From Oikopleura dioica (lineage: Eukaryota; Chordata; Appendicularia; Copelata; Oikopleuridae), in the NCBI GenBank assembly GCA_907165135.1, contig OU015566.1:9408157-9472156 (forward strand): a DNA stretch of 64,000 nucleotides, read 5' to 3'. Each line of letters begins with the position of its first letter. Position 1 is the stretch's first letter. Of this stretch, positions 1-12,938 are shown one piece after another. Under the pieces are notes generated by a model. That model ran no database searches. It was given only the letters and a program-made list of their open reading frames with translations, and had not been told where the DNA came from. A program made the translations under genes and the position numbers.

Positions 1-360
1 CAGTATTTAGGCGAGAACTGACGCATGAGAACTGCTTTAGGCTCACTTCTTAAGGGTGTACACGACGGATTCGCGATTTATAATCAGCGAAAACCCGCTA
101 AGGCACTACCGAATTGATCTTTGGTCAGAACTCACAAACTTAAAATAAAATATTGCCTCTATGTAGTTAAAATAATCCTTCAAGTACACCCTTAAGTATC
201 AATTTTTTCCTGTAGTTAATTTTGAATCTTTAGTAGAATCTTAGGATTTTTGGAAATCCATCATGGTTTTGTACAAAAACGGTAGTCGCAAAAAATTGAA
301 CGACTCAGGTCTGTCCTCGATAAGACAAGATAAAAAGAATCTTTACTTCACGTGATTCCT
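1..360. other. 3' flank of KDM5, no gene seen
   Basis: AT-rich sequence beyond the stop codon of the minus-strand KDM5 gene. I see no open frame of useful length, no RNA gene and no repeat boundary. It may hold the 3' untranslated region of that gene. Confidence 0.5.
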
Positions 361-3300
361 TTAATTGTTAGCCTTTCCTTCAAAGCGCATGTTTTCAACG
401 AAACAATCCACCTGAACAAAGTCGGTATGATCTGGCGAGTTCAAATATTCTTGCGCTTGAACATCAAGTCTCCTTGCGTGCTCCAGATCTTTTTCGAATT
501 TCTCCAAGCGGGCCAAGAATGCTTTGTTGATCTCAAATCCTGGCATGCTGTATCCTTCGTCGACGATCTTTTGCGCCGCTTCTAGTGATGGATAGTTTGC
601 TGAGAGCTTTGGTAGCCAGCGAATAACCGATTGCATTTCGCGAATGAGCTTCATGTCGACAATTTCAAATAATAGGCTTCGTTCACGATTGATAAGATTT
701 TCGCATATTTTCACGGTCAAATCGTCGAATTTCAGCTCGTCGAGGATAGTATTCGCTCGTCTGAGCTGCTCGGTCAGCATACCTGTCTTTTCAAGCTCGA
801 ATGGGAATGTTTTGATGCGATCCACAAGGGTTGACAGGTCGTTGTGAGTAAGAACAGGCCGTGTGTTTGAGTTGAAGACTTCTTCTATCAGCACCCTCAC
901 CTTCTCTGCTTCTTCGACAGTCTGACGAACTTTTTGGTACACTCTAAAATGAAAATCTTCTTTAAAAATTAATCAGAAAAAGGCCGTTACCTTGTTGTAT
1001 CATAATACTTTCCAGCTTCAAGAAGTTCCTTGAAATCGTCGAAGCTGCCATCCTCGTCGGGAAAGCTATTGATTCTTGCCTCCCAAGCTTCGAAATCAGC
1101 AAGAGATTGTTTGAGTCGAGCATTGAGTTCTTTCAAATCGGAGATATCCCAATTGACCATGAGATTCACATGTTGAGGCTTGATGTCGCAACATTCCAGC
1201 TTTGAAATCGAACAAACAAGGCATAAAAGATGGTCGCGGCCTTTCTCGATTCCCTGGAAAGTAGAATTAGCTGATAAGATTTTAGATGAAAAATTACCTG
1301 ATCAACGAAACCTTCAGGAACCTCGTAGACTTCATCATTTTCTAATTTCAAGCCAGATCTTCGGTCAAAAACAATGTATGAGCAGTAAACTGCGGTTTGA
1401 CAAATGCCGCAATACGTATCCGATTTTAACCTGGTTTTCGTTATCTTCGGATTGATAAGTTTCATAATTTGAGTACGCTCGTGCACTTCTCTGTCGATCA
1501 TAAATTTCATGTCCTGGTGAGCTAGAGTGACGATCGATCCGCACACGGAATTGTTGTTCGCTGCTTCTTGGGCTATCTTCAAAATCAGCTCATCCTGGCT
1601 GAAGATGTTATATCGCTGCACTGTGCGATAGTTTTTCAAGGCTTGTCGACCAATGGTGATCCAATCGGGCGGGCAAAAATTGACTGCTTCATTCATGTTC
1701 AACCCAGTGTTGAATCCGGCGTGGTAGCCCCTCGGAAAGGTGACGATAAATTCTCCAGGGCTCTGGACAGCTCTGTAGATTTCTACGTTATTTTCTAATA
1801 GAACCGCTGGAGACAAAGTAGTGGTGATGTGGTGCATGAGATCTCGGTTGTGTCGGTAGAGATCTTTTGCTTCGTTGCGATAAACTCGCTCTAAATTTTC
1901 CGCGGCAAACCGCGACGCTGCGTACCAAATTTTTGGCTCTCCAAAATGATGATAATTGATCGAATAGGTCCAATGATCTTCGGTATGCCAGGCGAAGGCG
2001 CTAAACATCATGCCAACGTATAACCACGGGACCTTTACGCCGGAGATATCACCGTCAATGTATTGCAAGACAGATTTTTTCGCAACGGGCAAATTCACCA
2101 GATTCCAAGGGTGATCTTTATAATGCTTATCTTCTAGCGAGCCAGGCGGATTAAAACGCGAGCAAAAGCCGGATCCCTTTTCAAGCGCTTGAATATCAGC
2201 GCCGTATTCAACAGTCAAATCGCCTTCGATCTCATCTGTAAGTCGCCAAAACTCTTCTTCGACATCGTTAGGATTGATCTCATGAGGAGGGCGGCCGAAA
2301 TAGGCGCGTTTGAATTCGTCTGCTCGTTCGCCGAATTCCCGGAGACTGTATTCGCGCTCTGATTGCTCAAAGCCAAACTTTTCTGACTTTAATAACGACG
2401 GAACGAATGTCTGAACAATTATCCGATAAAAAGCTGTATATTCGGAATGTTAATTACCTTCATACAGGCCCAGCAATGCCATTTATCCTTGGGAACTTCG
2501 AACAATTTCGGGACAACATCAGCCATAAGAATTTGTAAGCCACATTTGATACATCGCAGCGTAACGTCGGCATGCTTCCTCGGCGAATCTGTTTTCCCAG
2601 CAGATTCTCGCTTTCTCATCGCTCTGCCGTTATCGGTTATCTCCAGCGTGGGACTGATGCCGAGGCCCTGCATTTTCGGGCCAGCGCCGAAGAGTTTCAG
2701 CTTGGCCAGTTCTTTATTCGCCACGCCGCCGATGATTTTTGCTTCTGATTTTGTTTCTTCTCCTTCACCTTGGGTATTCCTAGGAATTTCCATTAATCAA
2801 TCCATATTCGTATAGAATCAAACCTTTGCTGGCGGATAAGTTTTGCCTTGTTAGGTAAGGATCTACGGCTTGGATGGGTCGATTCTGGTTTGAGGTCTTG
2901 TGTTAACTTAAAAAAAGGAGTCAGACAGAATGTAATTAGCTATTCTTTATGAGCAGAAAAATAGACTCCGGGTTCAAAACAAGTCGGGATAATCAACAAG
3001 GGATACGCAATTATGCAACATCGTAATTATGCGAGATTGAGCTAAGAAAAAAGTTGAAATCCATCAAGAATTTAATCTCAAAAACATCTTACCACATCGA
3101 AAGGATACAAAATTCGCTCGTAATGTCCTCTCAGCGCACTTGCCGAGCCCGACTTGGAAGCAAATCCAAGGGAAAGCGCCAGTTCACCCCATTTCCTATC
3201 TTCGGAGCATTTGACGAAGCCGCCAAGCTTTTGAACATTCTCATGAAAGGTGAAGAGGCAGAGCAGCTCGTTTTCAACGCGCGGAATTTTCAGCGCGATT

Positions 3301-3680
3301 CCTTGAAATTCCCAAAAACGGGAAACTTTGTCGAGGAAATTTTGACGCACACGGGTACATGCGGAAAGTTCACTGATTCGTTGTCGTCTTCGAAATTGGT
3401 TATTCTGATTTTATATATATTTTCATTACCGAGGACGGAATTTGAAATCGTCCATGTCCAAGGAGAATGTCGGATTGAAGCTTGGAGGAGGGCAGATTTT
3501 AACGATTCCATAACTAAAGATAAGTCGTGTTCCAAGCTATTTTGAATAAATAAGTGCTTCTTACCGCTCTCCTTCCGCCCGAATCGAACTAATATAAGCC
3601 AGCGGGTCCTTAAATTCTTCCTCCGTCGGTTGATAACTCGGAACCGTTGGCGGTCTCCGAAACTTGGGCGGCTTCCACAT
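361..3680 (-). CDS. KDM5: KDM5/JARID1-type histone H3K4 demethylase
   Basis: Exons (minus): 3565-3680, 3430-3513, 3093-3372, 2824-2906, 2458-2779, 1298-2410, 991-1253, 361-943; 947 aa. Domain order is JmjN (residues about 1-67), ARID (about 70-160, RGHYERILYPFDV), a PHD remnant (about 262-295), JmjC, C5HC2 zinc finger and PLU-1 helices. The JmjC iron ligands are present: H and E of WHTEDHW (about 436 and 438) and H of FPRGYHAGFN (about 524). The family removes methyl groups from H3K4 in the nucleus. Oddities: PHD1 keeps only CIKC and CWAC and lacks the middle zinc ligands. The protein stops after the PLU-1 region, so the C-terminal PHD fingers of vertebrate KDM5 (about 1,550-1,700 aa) are absent. 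The start at 3680 gives MWKPPKF just before the JmjN core; the exact start is the least certain point. Introns are 43-58 nt except 186 nt after the ARID exon. Confidence 0.9.
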
Positions 3681-4563
3681 TTGCCCTTTCTGATTTTGGA
3701 GATATTCAAATTTTTCGATTTTGCGAATTTTCTCGACTTTGGGGATGAAAAATCGATATTTTCTCAGATAATGAGAGCGAGATTGGCGCCTCGCTTGGCT
3801 GGAGTAAAATATTAGGTGCCCTTTGAAATAAAAAATGTGTATATATCTTCAAAAATTATATAATATTACGAAAAATATATATATATAAATACATTGATTG
3901 ATTTATGATTTGATATATCTTTCCTATTCTCGAAGGTATTTCTAGAGCCGCCAGAGCCTAAGAATGTGATGAGAATTTACTCTTTCAGATTTCGTTCCTT
4001 CTCCTCAGATTTTCACAAGTTTGTTTCAACAAATTCACAATTTTTGCAACACCAAACAACCTCAAAACGAAAAAAAGCTGCGTCGCCCCAAGCAGTGTGT
4101 CTACTTTCTACTAAAAACACGGCCCAGAACTGCCGATTATCTACTTGAGCCGAAATGCTTAGAATTTTAGTTTTCCAAATTGAAAATTTTTTTCTTAAAA
4201 AATTCCAGTTCCGTTACTAGGGGAAGCTCGGGCGCGCACTTCACTTATTTAGGGTGAGAGGGAGTTGGTGAGAGAGAGGGTGGTAGTTGCGTTTTTTGAA
4301 GTGACTCGCCCGAGACGGGGACCAAGAGAAGAAAAGAGCAAAATAGCGTCGCGTTACCGCCGCCCGCCGACCAGCGTGAGGCCAATCACGCCCGACCGAC
4401 CGCCAAATATAAAAAGCTAAATATTCGCTGATCTCATTTCGCCACACTAGAATCAGAACCAACCCTTTCTAGCCAACCATTTCTATCTCATCCCTGTACA
4501 TTCCACTTTTACCCCCTTTTCTCATCAAATTTCAAACTGACCTTCTTTTTGGTAGATGGAAGA
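3681..4563. promoter_or_regulatory. Divergent promoter region between KDM5 and the CEP350-like gene
   Basis: This 883-nt gap separates two head-to-head genes. The plus-strand gene has a CCAAT box at 4382-4386 and a TATA-like TATAAAAA at 4408-4415, about 150 nt before its ATG, embedded in the only GC-rich stretch of the interval (about 4220-4400). A tract ending TTTTTGGTAG just before the ATG could be a splice acceptor for a leader. The KDM5 side is AT-rich with no clear core motif. Confidence 0.45.
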
Positions 4564-7500
4564 ATGAATCGAGTATCGGATGCAATTGTCAGAAGAGATC
4601 CTGATCCTGAGGATTTCTTCGTCATTGACAAAACAAATGCGGCTAAAATCGACCAAGACGTAAGCGAAGCTTTCTATTTCCCAATTTTCTACTCATTCTA
4701 GCGCTTGAACAGAGCTCTTGGAGTTGCCAGAGTGGTAGAAACCAATCCTGGCCTTCAGGACGATCTATCGTCATTCTCTTCATTGTCCAAATTTGAGGTA
4801 AACCAAGATTCACAGTAGCAGTTCTTCTAAAACAAATAATTCAAGAGCATAATCTCAAACACTCGAAGTCAGGCTTCAAAAAAGTTTGTGCCGAAAGAAG
4901 GTTCTGGTCTCCTTACTTTGAAAGAAAAGATTGAGAGGCAAAAAGCCACTCGGTCAATCGTACCGCAACTGGATTGTGCAAATGCTAACCCAAAAGCTCT
5001 TACGCGAAAAGTTGCCACGACTTCTGGACCTTCCAAGTATCTTGGATTCAACACTGATGGACGCGATTCAACACCGAAAAAGAGCACTCTTAGTGGAAAA
5101 CCAAGCTCGACAATTCATCAGAAATCGTCAAACTCGACTCTGAAAAAGACGGTAGTAACAGAAGTAAACACAACGACCACTCGGAAGACAAGTAAACCTG
5201 CCAAACCAACAATAACAACATCAAGTTGGAGAGATTCGCAAAAGAAGGCGCGGGAAATCTTGAAAAACGAGACTCCCAAGCGAGAACGAAACACTGAGAG
5301 GTCGAAATCGGCCGAGGTCAAATCCATCTGTGGATCAGTCAAAAGCTCTTCAAAGGACACTTCAAAGACCTCGCTTCTGAAGGAAGATGCAGAGCTGTAC
5401 AAAGATCTGTCTCCAGAAGTCCAAGCGATTGTTGCAGACTTAAAACTCGACGAACCTGCCAGCAAGGAAAAACCAGTAAAGATGGACGATGCTACTAAAA
5501 TGGACCGACGAGCGCGCTCATATACGCCGAAAAGACCTGCTAGAAGAAAGAAATCACCATCGCCAGAGCCGACACCGAAAAAGAAGCATAATTATGACCA
5601 GGCAGAGATTCAAGAATACATGCGAAAGAAAAAGCAAGAGCGACTGAAAGCCAACGAGAACAAGGCAAAACAAAAACAGGAGAAGCAGGCCAAGATCGAT
5701 GCGCAACTAAAAAGCTTACGAGAGGCACAGATGAGCAACGCAAAGTCGAAAGTCAAGGCGAAATCGAGGGGTCACTCGGCGGACGCTGCGAAATCGTTGG
5801 AAATGGACTCGGTCGCAAAAGCGATGCAAATTATCAACGAGCTTGACGAAAAAGACAAACGAGCCAAATCGGCAAAGATGGCAAATATATCGAGGAGGCC
5901 TAAATCGGCGCCACCTAAGAAGACATCCAAACCAAAAGCTGTTGATGATCCCCCAAAAGAAGCCGTGGGGATTCCGCCGAAGCTCAATCTGTCATCTTCT
6001 CGGAACTCGATAGTTAGCATAGAGAAGTTGTCCATCCCGGCAGCGAGTGGGAAAGCTTCGCCCAAATCAACGCCACGTGAGAAGTCTCACACTCCGAGAA
6101 GTGAAATATCAGATGGTTCTCGATCGGAAAAAGCCAAGAGTATTCTTGGGTTCATTCAATCATCCATCGACAATCTCGATTTTCACAACCCAAATAGACC
6201 TCCACTGGCTGAAACCCAAGAAAAAACGCAACCAAAGCCTAAAAGAACACCTCAAAATCCAAAACATTCAGCTCTATTGAAAAATCTCAAGGCCAAGTCT
6301 GATAATATCAATAAACTGACGGACGCTTGGGAGAGCAAATTAGAAGATATGGTTGAAAAGCGCGAACAGGAACATGCGTTTGACATGGCCAATCCGCCAG
6401 GTGTAAAGAGTCTTGACAAACTCGTGGAAAACACGATGCAGGAGAGATTGATATCAACTGACTCGCTTGAAAATCAAGCTAAAATGCCAGAGCCAGTTCA
6501 AACAGTTGGTATCGCCGTGGATCTTCCTGTCTACAAACCTGCTGAGAGCTCTTCATCTGTCGAGAACCTTCCACCGATGGATTTTAACCCCGATATCGGG
6601 CCCATAAAAAAGTCCTCGTCAAGGAAAAGATCGCCTAAGAAGACTAGAAAGCCCGTTAAATTCGCCCGCTCTAGCTCTCCCGATGAATTTAACATGGTTG
6701 ACTTGATGTTCCGAGAAGAGCAAGCGAGAAGAAAGGCAATGAAAATAAAGAAGCGCGAGTCTGAGCTTTCAAAGAAATCGCATAAAACATCTTCAGTTCT
6801 TGAATCAGACGGTGCAGATTCTTACTCAGATGCCAAATTTAGTCTCGCATCTTCTGGCAAGGAAGTTGTCTCGGAAATTGTTACTCCGCGGAGCCAAGTC
6901 ATTACGTCAAGGTCTGATGGCTTGTCTACGAGATCAACGGCATCTTTGAGATCTGGATCTGACGCACTGGTTTCAACATCATCCAAAAGCAATCAGTCAA
7001 AGACAAACTCTCATACTGCTTCCATAAACGAAACCAGTGCTCCTGTACGTAGCGACAAACCCGCGACAAGCGTTAGTGAATCAATCACAGAAACTCTCTC
7101 ATCCTTAGCGGCAAAGAAAACTGCATCTGAAAGTGACACAGCTCAACTTTCCGAAGAAAAGTACAGCTCTTTCTCAGAAACAGACCGTGTCACAACAGTT
7201 TATCAAGGGGAAGCCTTGAAAAATGCTCTAACCAGCCATCTCAAGTTATCAGAAGGCATCGATGAGAACATTCGAGCGCTTGACGAGGCAAAAGCAAAAA
7301 TGTTCCTCGATGAGATGCGAGAGATCCAACAAAAAGGAGCAAAAGCGGCGGAACTGATGCTGAAAGCGTCCAAGAATTTCGTCAAGGGAAGTCGCATCGA
7401 TATCCGAGACGACGATCCTACATCAACAGATGTTACTCCAACAAGAACCTCGACGAGAACTGGCATGATCGACGAAGAGTTGTCCATTCAAAGCGAGCCG

Positions 7501-10360
7501 CAATACACTCCGATAAGGGCTACTGATCCTAGCTATTCAGAGGTATTTTCAAGCCATTCGGAAGTAACAACGACGCAGCAACTTCCAACCCCGTCGATAA
7601 GCGCAGTAAAAACGCAATCAATCTCTGAGATAACGAAATCTCAAGCGCCCATCACGATTGATGAGACATCAACTGTCACATCGACTACTGCTACTCCTGT
7701 CAGTCAGACATCAACTATTGTGACGGTCCCAACATCGAAAAAGACAGAAGACGTTACCTCATCCTCAACTACTGTAAACGAAGAGTCCTACGCCTCAACA
7801 TTTGATGATCTTAATGAGTCCGCCAAGCTTCTGACTCCATCGATGGAGTATCGCAAGAAGATCCCCGACGAAATCAGAAAGCGACTCCCCTCAGAAGCTT
7901 CAGATGTTTCAACTGACCTGGATACTTCTGGCTACGATGCGTTTACAAATTTCATGGCCGACATGGTCCGGCAATACGTATCAAATGAAAAGTCTTCAAG
8001 GGAAAAGTTCCATAAAGCCATGATGCAAGCAAAGGAGCAAGCTATTCGGGAGAAGAAAAAGAAGAAAATCCCTGAAAGCGACCCTAAAAGGTACTTTTAA
8101 AAGATATTTCAGCATTAATTCATCTACAATTTAAGAAAATCAAAGAAAGGTCGAGGTGCAGATGATAAAATGCCAACTAAGGAACAACTCGAGCATTCGA
8201 TTACATTGTCGGAGTCTGACACATCTACCTCAACAATAAACAGGGTGAAAAAGTGGTTCGCGATCGACGAAAAACATCTCACTCAACGGGAAAACCAGCT
8301 TCAAAAGCGCCGCAAGAAGGCTGAAAAGCTTCTCGCTTGGAAAGAGCATTTAGATGAGCAAGAGAAATCCATTTTAGAGATCGAACAAGATGTGGCTCAA
8401 GCTATCGCTAAACGAAAAATAGTGAGTTTATGGAATAAATAACCATCTAGCGCTACATTCAGAGCAACGAATCCGAGATCTCACAGGCTGAGTCTGCAGC
8501 TACGGATACTTTCAATGCTACAAGGTAACAGTAAATAATTAATGACTTTTTTTACCATTTGCAACTAGTGAAACCGACATGGATAGCTCTGACCACGAAG
8601 CAAGACTAAAAGCTCTTCATGGACAGTGCCGGGAAAAGGAAAAAATCGTTGCAAAATTACGCAGGACGTTAAAAAAGCATGCTGGAAGCAAGAAGCAAGA
8701 GTTGAAGGCACAAGAAGCCGCTGTTCAGAAGCAAATTGAGTCGTTGGATGTGATGATTGCCAAGGCAAAAGAGCAGCTGGAGTTTATTGAAAACAACAAG
8801 GTGATACATCTTTTGACTATCATAAATACCTAACTGCTTCAAAGGAGATAATCGTGAAACCAATAATAAAATCGCCACAGTCATCACAAGTTGTCGACAG
8901 ACCTATTGATCGATCCGTTTCTTCTCCAGCTATCCCATTAATCGCCTCACTCCCAAAGGATGCTTCGCCCTTCACATCACCTCGTAGCTCTCGCAGCTCT
9001 TCGGAGTCTGAGTCTCAGCAGAAAACTCTTCGAAGTGAGAGCGAAACGATCTCAGAAATCGTCACAGAGTCAATCAAAGACTCTCAGTCGGTGTCTGTCA
9101 GTCAAAGTCAATCTATTGCATCAAACTCGATCGATTTGAAATCACATTCTGAGCCGCTGATTTCTCTTGGTGAGGAGAAGGCGTTCGACCTTGTCTCGCA
9201 GTTTTCAGAGTCACGTTCAGCGACAAGTCCGAGTGAATCAGATACGGTAACAAGTGTTGCTACTGTGACTGCCCCTGTTACTGAAAGCGTTGCCACAGCG
9301 CCTCAAAATACTCCTCCTGTGAAGTCAGAAGACCCTTGCCTAAATGATTTCTTACCAGCCGCAGAAGAGGAGGAGGACGAAGATGTTCCTCCCACTAAAA
9401 ATGCTAGCATTCTTGCCAATACTGGCGATGAGATGGCAAAAAAGATGATCGAAGAGATCATCGGCAAGCTTTCCGGACAAGAAAAGGAAACAATCAGAGA
9501 AAACCTCAGAGCACAAGGTAATGATTTTGTCTGTAAAGTTGAGATTCACGCAATCCTGAATCTGTCTGAATGTATTTTGAATGTTATTTGTTAGACTTCG
9601 CCCAAGCGGATGATCTATCGGAACATTCCAATGACTCCGACGACTCACTAACCGATGCGCTTCTTGAAACGAGACCGAAAGACCTTGAACTAAACGAGAT
9701 CGAGCCAGACCTCGAGTGTGATGAAGTCCTAGAAACTTCAGGCGATGGAGAAGTTTTCAACTATTTCCAGCATTACAAAGTTGAGCAGGAACAAAAGTTG
9801 TCTACTGAAGAAGTCTTAGAAAGAGGTACCTCTGTCTGTTTATTCTACTGTTTTCATATTTGGCTTTCAGCGGATGGAATCGCTGACATGGTAAATAACA
9901 ACCCTGGAGTTCCGCCAATTCACCAAGATGAGTTTGACGAGGCCCTGTACGATGTATGCCAAGAAATTGCATTTGACCTTCACCTCAGGTTAGAATTGTA
10001 AACTTCATAAAGGCTAATGACGGATCTTTAGTGGTACTGAATCTAAAGGTGCTATTCTGAATCAACTATCGCAGTATATTTCGCCCAACGGGCCCGACCT
10101 CGATCGGCACATTGTTGAAAAGATGGGCCGCAGGTCAAAGAAAGACCGTGTTGACCGATTACTCATCGCAGAGCTTCGCCAAGACGAGAAAAATTGGATC
10201 GACTACTCGAAAGATGAAATGGTAAGTTTCCCCTTTGTATGTTTAATTTTTACATAATACTATTTAGTCGGTTCGAGATGAAGTGACCAATTCAATTCTG
10301 AACTACTTACTCGACGATACAGTTCAAGCGCTCAAAGAACGATACTCTGTTGCAGTTTGA
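4564..10360 (+). CDS. CEP350-like centrosome-associated protein
   Basis: Exons: 4564-4659, 4702-4797, 4846-8090, 8136-8421, 8463-8524, 8569-8800, 8845-9517, 9595-9825, 9871-9988, 10032-10221, 10268-10360; 1773 aa. The long middle exon encodes a Ser/Thr/Lys/Glu-rich, low-complexity protein with short helical stretches. Three exons then give a coiled coil (KWFAIDEKHLTQRENQLQKR, a WKEHLDEQE motif and a basic LKKHAGSKKQELKAQEA stretch). The C-terminal ~110 residues (KDRVDRLLIAELRQDEKNW, then a D-T dipeptide in LDDTVQAL) resemble the conserved C-terminus of vertebrate CEP350, which anchors microtubules at the centrosome. No CAP-Gly domain is visible and the protein is well short of vertebrate CEP350 (~3,100 aa). 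The family call rests on the C-terminus and on overall composition; another CAP350-like coiled-coil protein is possible. Confidence 0.6.
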
Positions 10361-10654
10361 AAGAGTTACAGTTTCATTCTCAATTATCAAATCATTGCCA
10401 AAATGCTATTCACCAATTCTTGTGTTACACTGTTACAGTTAGTTTCGAACACATTCCACCCAAGAACAAATGACTCAAACATTGATAGCATACAATTTTT
10501 ACGAAATCCGAATCCTCTGAGAAACAAACTCAATTGAGATTGAGAACCCAAGCTTTGTTCAATACTTTTTTACACTGTTCAATATTTTTATTTTTTCATT
10601 TTTTTGATACATTCCTTATTAAAAACATTTCTCGAACATTATTTGTTAAGAAAA

Positions 10655-11688
10655 ATGTCAGAGATTGATGAATTATACGAGCTCCGAAATAACTTTTACT
10701 TGGGGCACTTTGCGACTGCTGTGATTGAGGCGAACAAACTGAAATTATGTATGAGAATTTTATCATAACTTTTTCATAAAAAATTAGCGGGAGAAAAAGC
10801 TGTTGAGCGAGACGTGTACCTATTCCGATCTCTCATTGCCCAGAAGCAATATTCGACTGTGCTGTCTGAGGTGAAATCAAGCTCTCCACCTCAACTTGTT
10901 GCCGTCAAATGCTTTGCCGAGTATCTTTCCCGTGGAAACGCCGAGGCGCAACTGAAAATCCTTGGTAAAGTAGCTCAATATCTTCCTTGATCTATCGCGA
11001 TTTTAGACGGGCAGATTCAGTCCCTAACTCCAGAGAATTGGGTTTCTCCAGTGATCTCCGCCTCTATTTACTTCCAGGAAGGACAGTATGAGAATGCGCT
11101 GAGAACGCTCCAGCTTACCGACCACATCGAAGCTGCCGCTCTTCAAGTTCAGATTCTTGTTGCTATCGAGCGACCTGACCAAGGTTGATTAGGATTTCAG
11201 CTCTTTTTCTAATCCTTTTCATAGCTAAAAAGCTTGTTGCGAAGATGGACGAAGACTCCACCTTAACTCAGCTCGCTGGAGCATGGACCAACATCTCTCT
11301 CGGGGGAGAAAAGGCCCACGATGCCTACTACGCCTTCCAGGAACTCATGGACAAGACCCAGACGAGTCCGATTCTGTTGAACGGAGCTGCTGCGGCGCAT
11401 CTTGCTCAGCAAAAGTGGGAAGAGGCTGATGGCGCCGTAAAGGAAGCGACTGAGAAAGATATCAACTGCCCAGAGACTCTCATCAATCAGATCATGGTGA
11501 GCACACTTATTCTCTTTTTGAATATTTAACAATTGCATAAACAGGTTGCCACTCAAACCGGAGAGGAAGATATTGCTCGACGAACCCTAGCGTCATTGAA
11601 AGGAAGCCATCCTTCGCATCCTTTTGTTGTCGATTTGGAACAAAAAGAAGCCGAGATGGACCGCATCATTCTCCAATACAAACCCTGA
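10655..11688 (+). CDS. COPE: Coatomer subunit epsilon
   Basis: Exons: 10655-10748, 10788-10964, 11007-11183, 11225-11496, 11545-11688; 287 aa (about 310 in vertebrates). The whole protein is an alpha-helical TPR-like solenoid. The start MSEIDELYELRNNFYLGHF matches the conserved N-terminus. DEDSTLTQLAGAWTNIS and GGEKAHDAYYAFQELMDK match the central repeats. The C-terminus SHPSHPF...LQYKP matches the usual end. It belongs to the COPI coat that drives Golgi-to-ER retrograde vesicle transport and stabilises alpha-COP. All introns are 39-48 nt with GT-AG ends. It lies 294 nt downstream of the CEP350-like gene and 205 nt upstream of ATG5, gaps larger than those of the operon pairs in this window. 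Confidence 0.93.
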
Positions 11689-11893
11689 GAGGTCATTAGA
11701 GCTTACAACATTTCGACAAACATTTCTGAGGAAAATTTTAATAGAAAAAAACAATATCGCCGTGCAATAATAAAGCAAACTATTAACTCCTTTTTAACTC
11801 CCGTTATTCCTCCTGTGGTGAAGCTTCATTACTTAGACAAATACACTATTCATAACTTACTCGAGCCAATTTTTAAAACAAGACTTGCGTAGA

Positions 11894-12670
11894 ATGGATA
11901 TCACGTGGGCAACAAACTTGCCGCTCAAAATAACAGTCGCTCGGGAATCAAAGGACCCAAGTCGTCCGTCAGACCAGAAGATTTACTACACATCGACGAA
12001 GTTGCTTTCATTTTTGCCCGTTACAGTCAATCAAACACGCCAATTTTTCAACAGGGAGAAGGAAACACCTGTCTGGTTCTCTTATCAAGGATCTGCGATA
12101 AGGTTAGGATTATTTTACTGCCTTTTTACAGTACTTCCTAGGTGGCATCTTCCCGTTGGGCTTTTACTCGACCTCTACAATGTATCCACTGATGTTTGGC
12201 CTATTGAAGTCAATTTCTCTCCAGTGCCCCCTGAGATTGAAGACCTTTCTATGTCACTACTGGAGTCGAGCTTCTGCATGTCGCTAAAAGAAGCGGACCA
12301 AATCCGCTCACGCTCCGAAAGAATCAACCTTTTCCAAAAACAAGACTTCAAACGCCTCTGGAACGCGATACAAAACTCATCACTCGAGGAATGGCGCTCG
12401 GTCGCCAATCAACTTCTTCGCAGCAAAAACGGCGATTTTAAAATCCCAGTAAAATTTCACTATGACAACACGTACTTCCAAAACCCCACGGAAGTTGAGG
12501 ACACTGTGCAAGCTGCTCTTGAAAAAGCCTTGGCAGGGCACCAATTCAGCCCAGAAAATTTCAAAGTCGTTTTGCTCGGCACTGAGCTAGCAGCAGACAT
12601 GCCTTTGCGCGAGCTTTCGGACTTTTCTTATCCCGATACTTTTCTTCATCTTGTACTTCAAAGAGCGTAA
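11894..12670 (+). CDS. ATG5: Autophagy protein 5
   Basis: Two exons, 11894-12102 and 12142-12670, separated by a 39-nt intron; 245 aa (275 in human). The ubiquitin-fold/helical family signature is present: VWFSYQGSAIR then WHLPVGLLLDL, and FCMSLKEADQI around Lys 119. That lysine corresponds to the family's acceptor for conjugation to ATG12. The C-terminus ends with the conserved SYPDTFLHLVLQ. ATG12-ATG5 with ATG16 acts as the E3-like enzyme that lipidates ATG8/LC3 on forming autophagosomes. An in-frame TTG lies upstream, but the ATG at 11894 fits family length. A GCGTAG just before the ATG may be a leader acceptor. Confidence 0.92.
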   Translation: MDITWATNLPLKITVARESKDPSRPSDQKIYYTSTKLLSFLPVTVNQTRQFFNREKETPVWFSYQGSAIRLGLFYCLFTVLPRWHLPVGLLLDLYNVSTDVWPIEVNFSPVPPEIEDLSMSLLESSFCMSLKEADQIRSRSERINLFQKQDFKRLWNAIQNSSLEEWRSVANQLLRSKNGDFKIPVKFHYDNTYFQNPTEVEDTVQAALEKALAGHQFSPENFKVVLLGTELAADMPLRELSDFSYPDTFLHLVLQRA

Positions 12671-12938
12671 AATTCTTGTCTTTAAAATCTACCTAAAGTT
12701 CAGTTCCTTCAAAAGCTTTTCCTCTAACTCTCATCCATTTCAATTATTAACACACCCATTGAAACAAAAAAATCTTTAAAAATTCATTTATTTCCAGCGT
12801 CGTCTGGAATTTTCTAGAATTGTTGTTCCCTAAAAACTTACTCATCCGATTCACTCATTCGAGCTTTTGTAAATACAAATTTCATTTCTGAAAGTAAGCC
12901 ATTTCCGAATTTTTTCTTCATCCTTTTTGATTTCAGAG

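Noticed and set aside
11885-11893. Upstream TTG as the start of ATG5
   Set aside because: The ATG at 11894 is in frame, nine bases later, and animal genes start at ATG.
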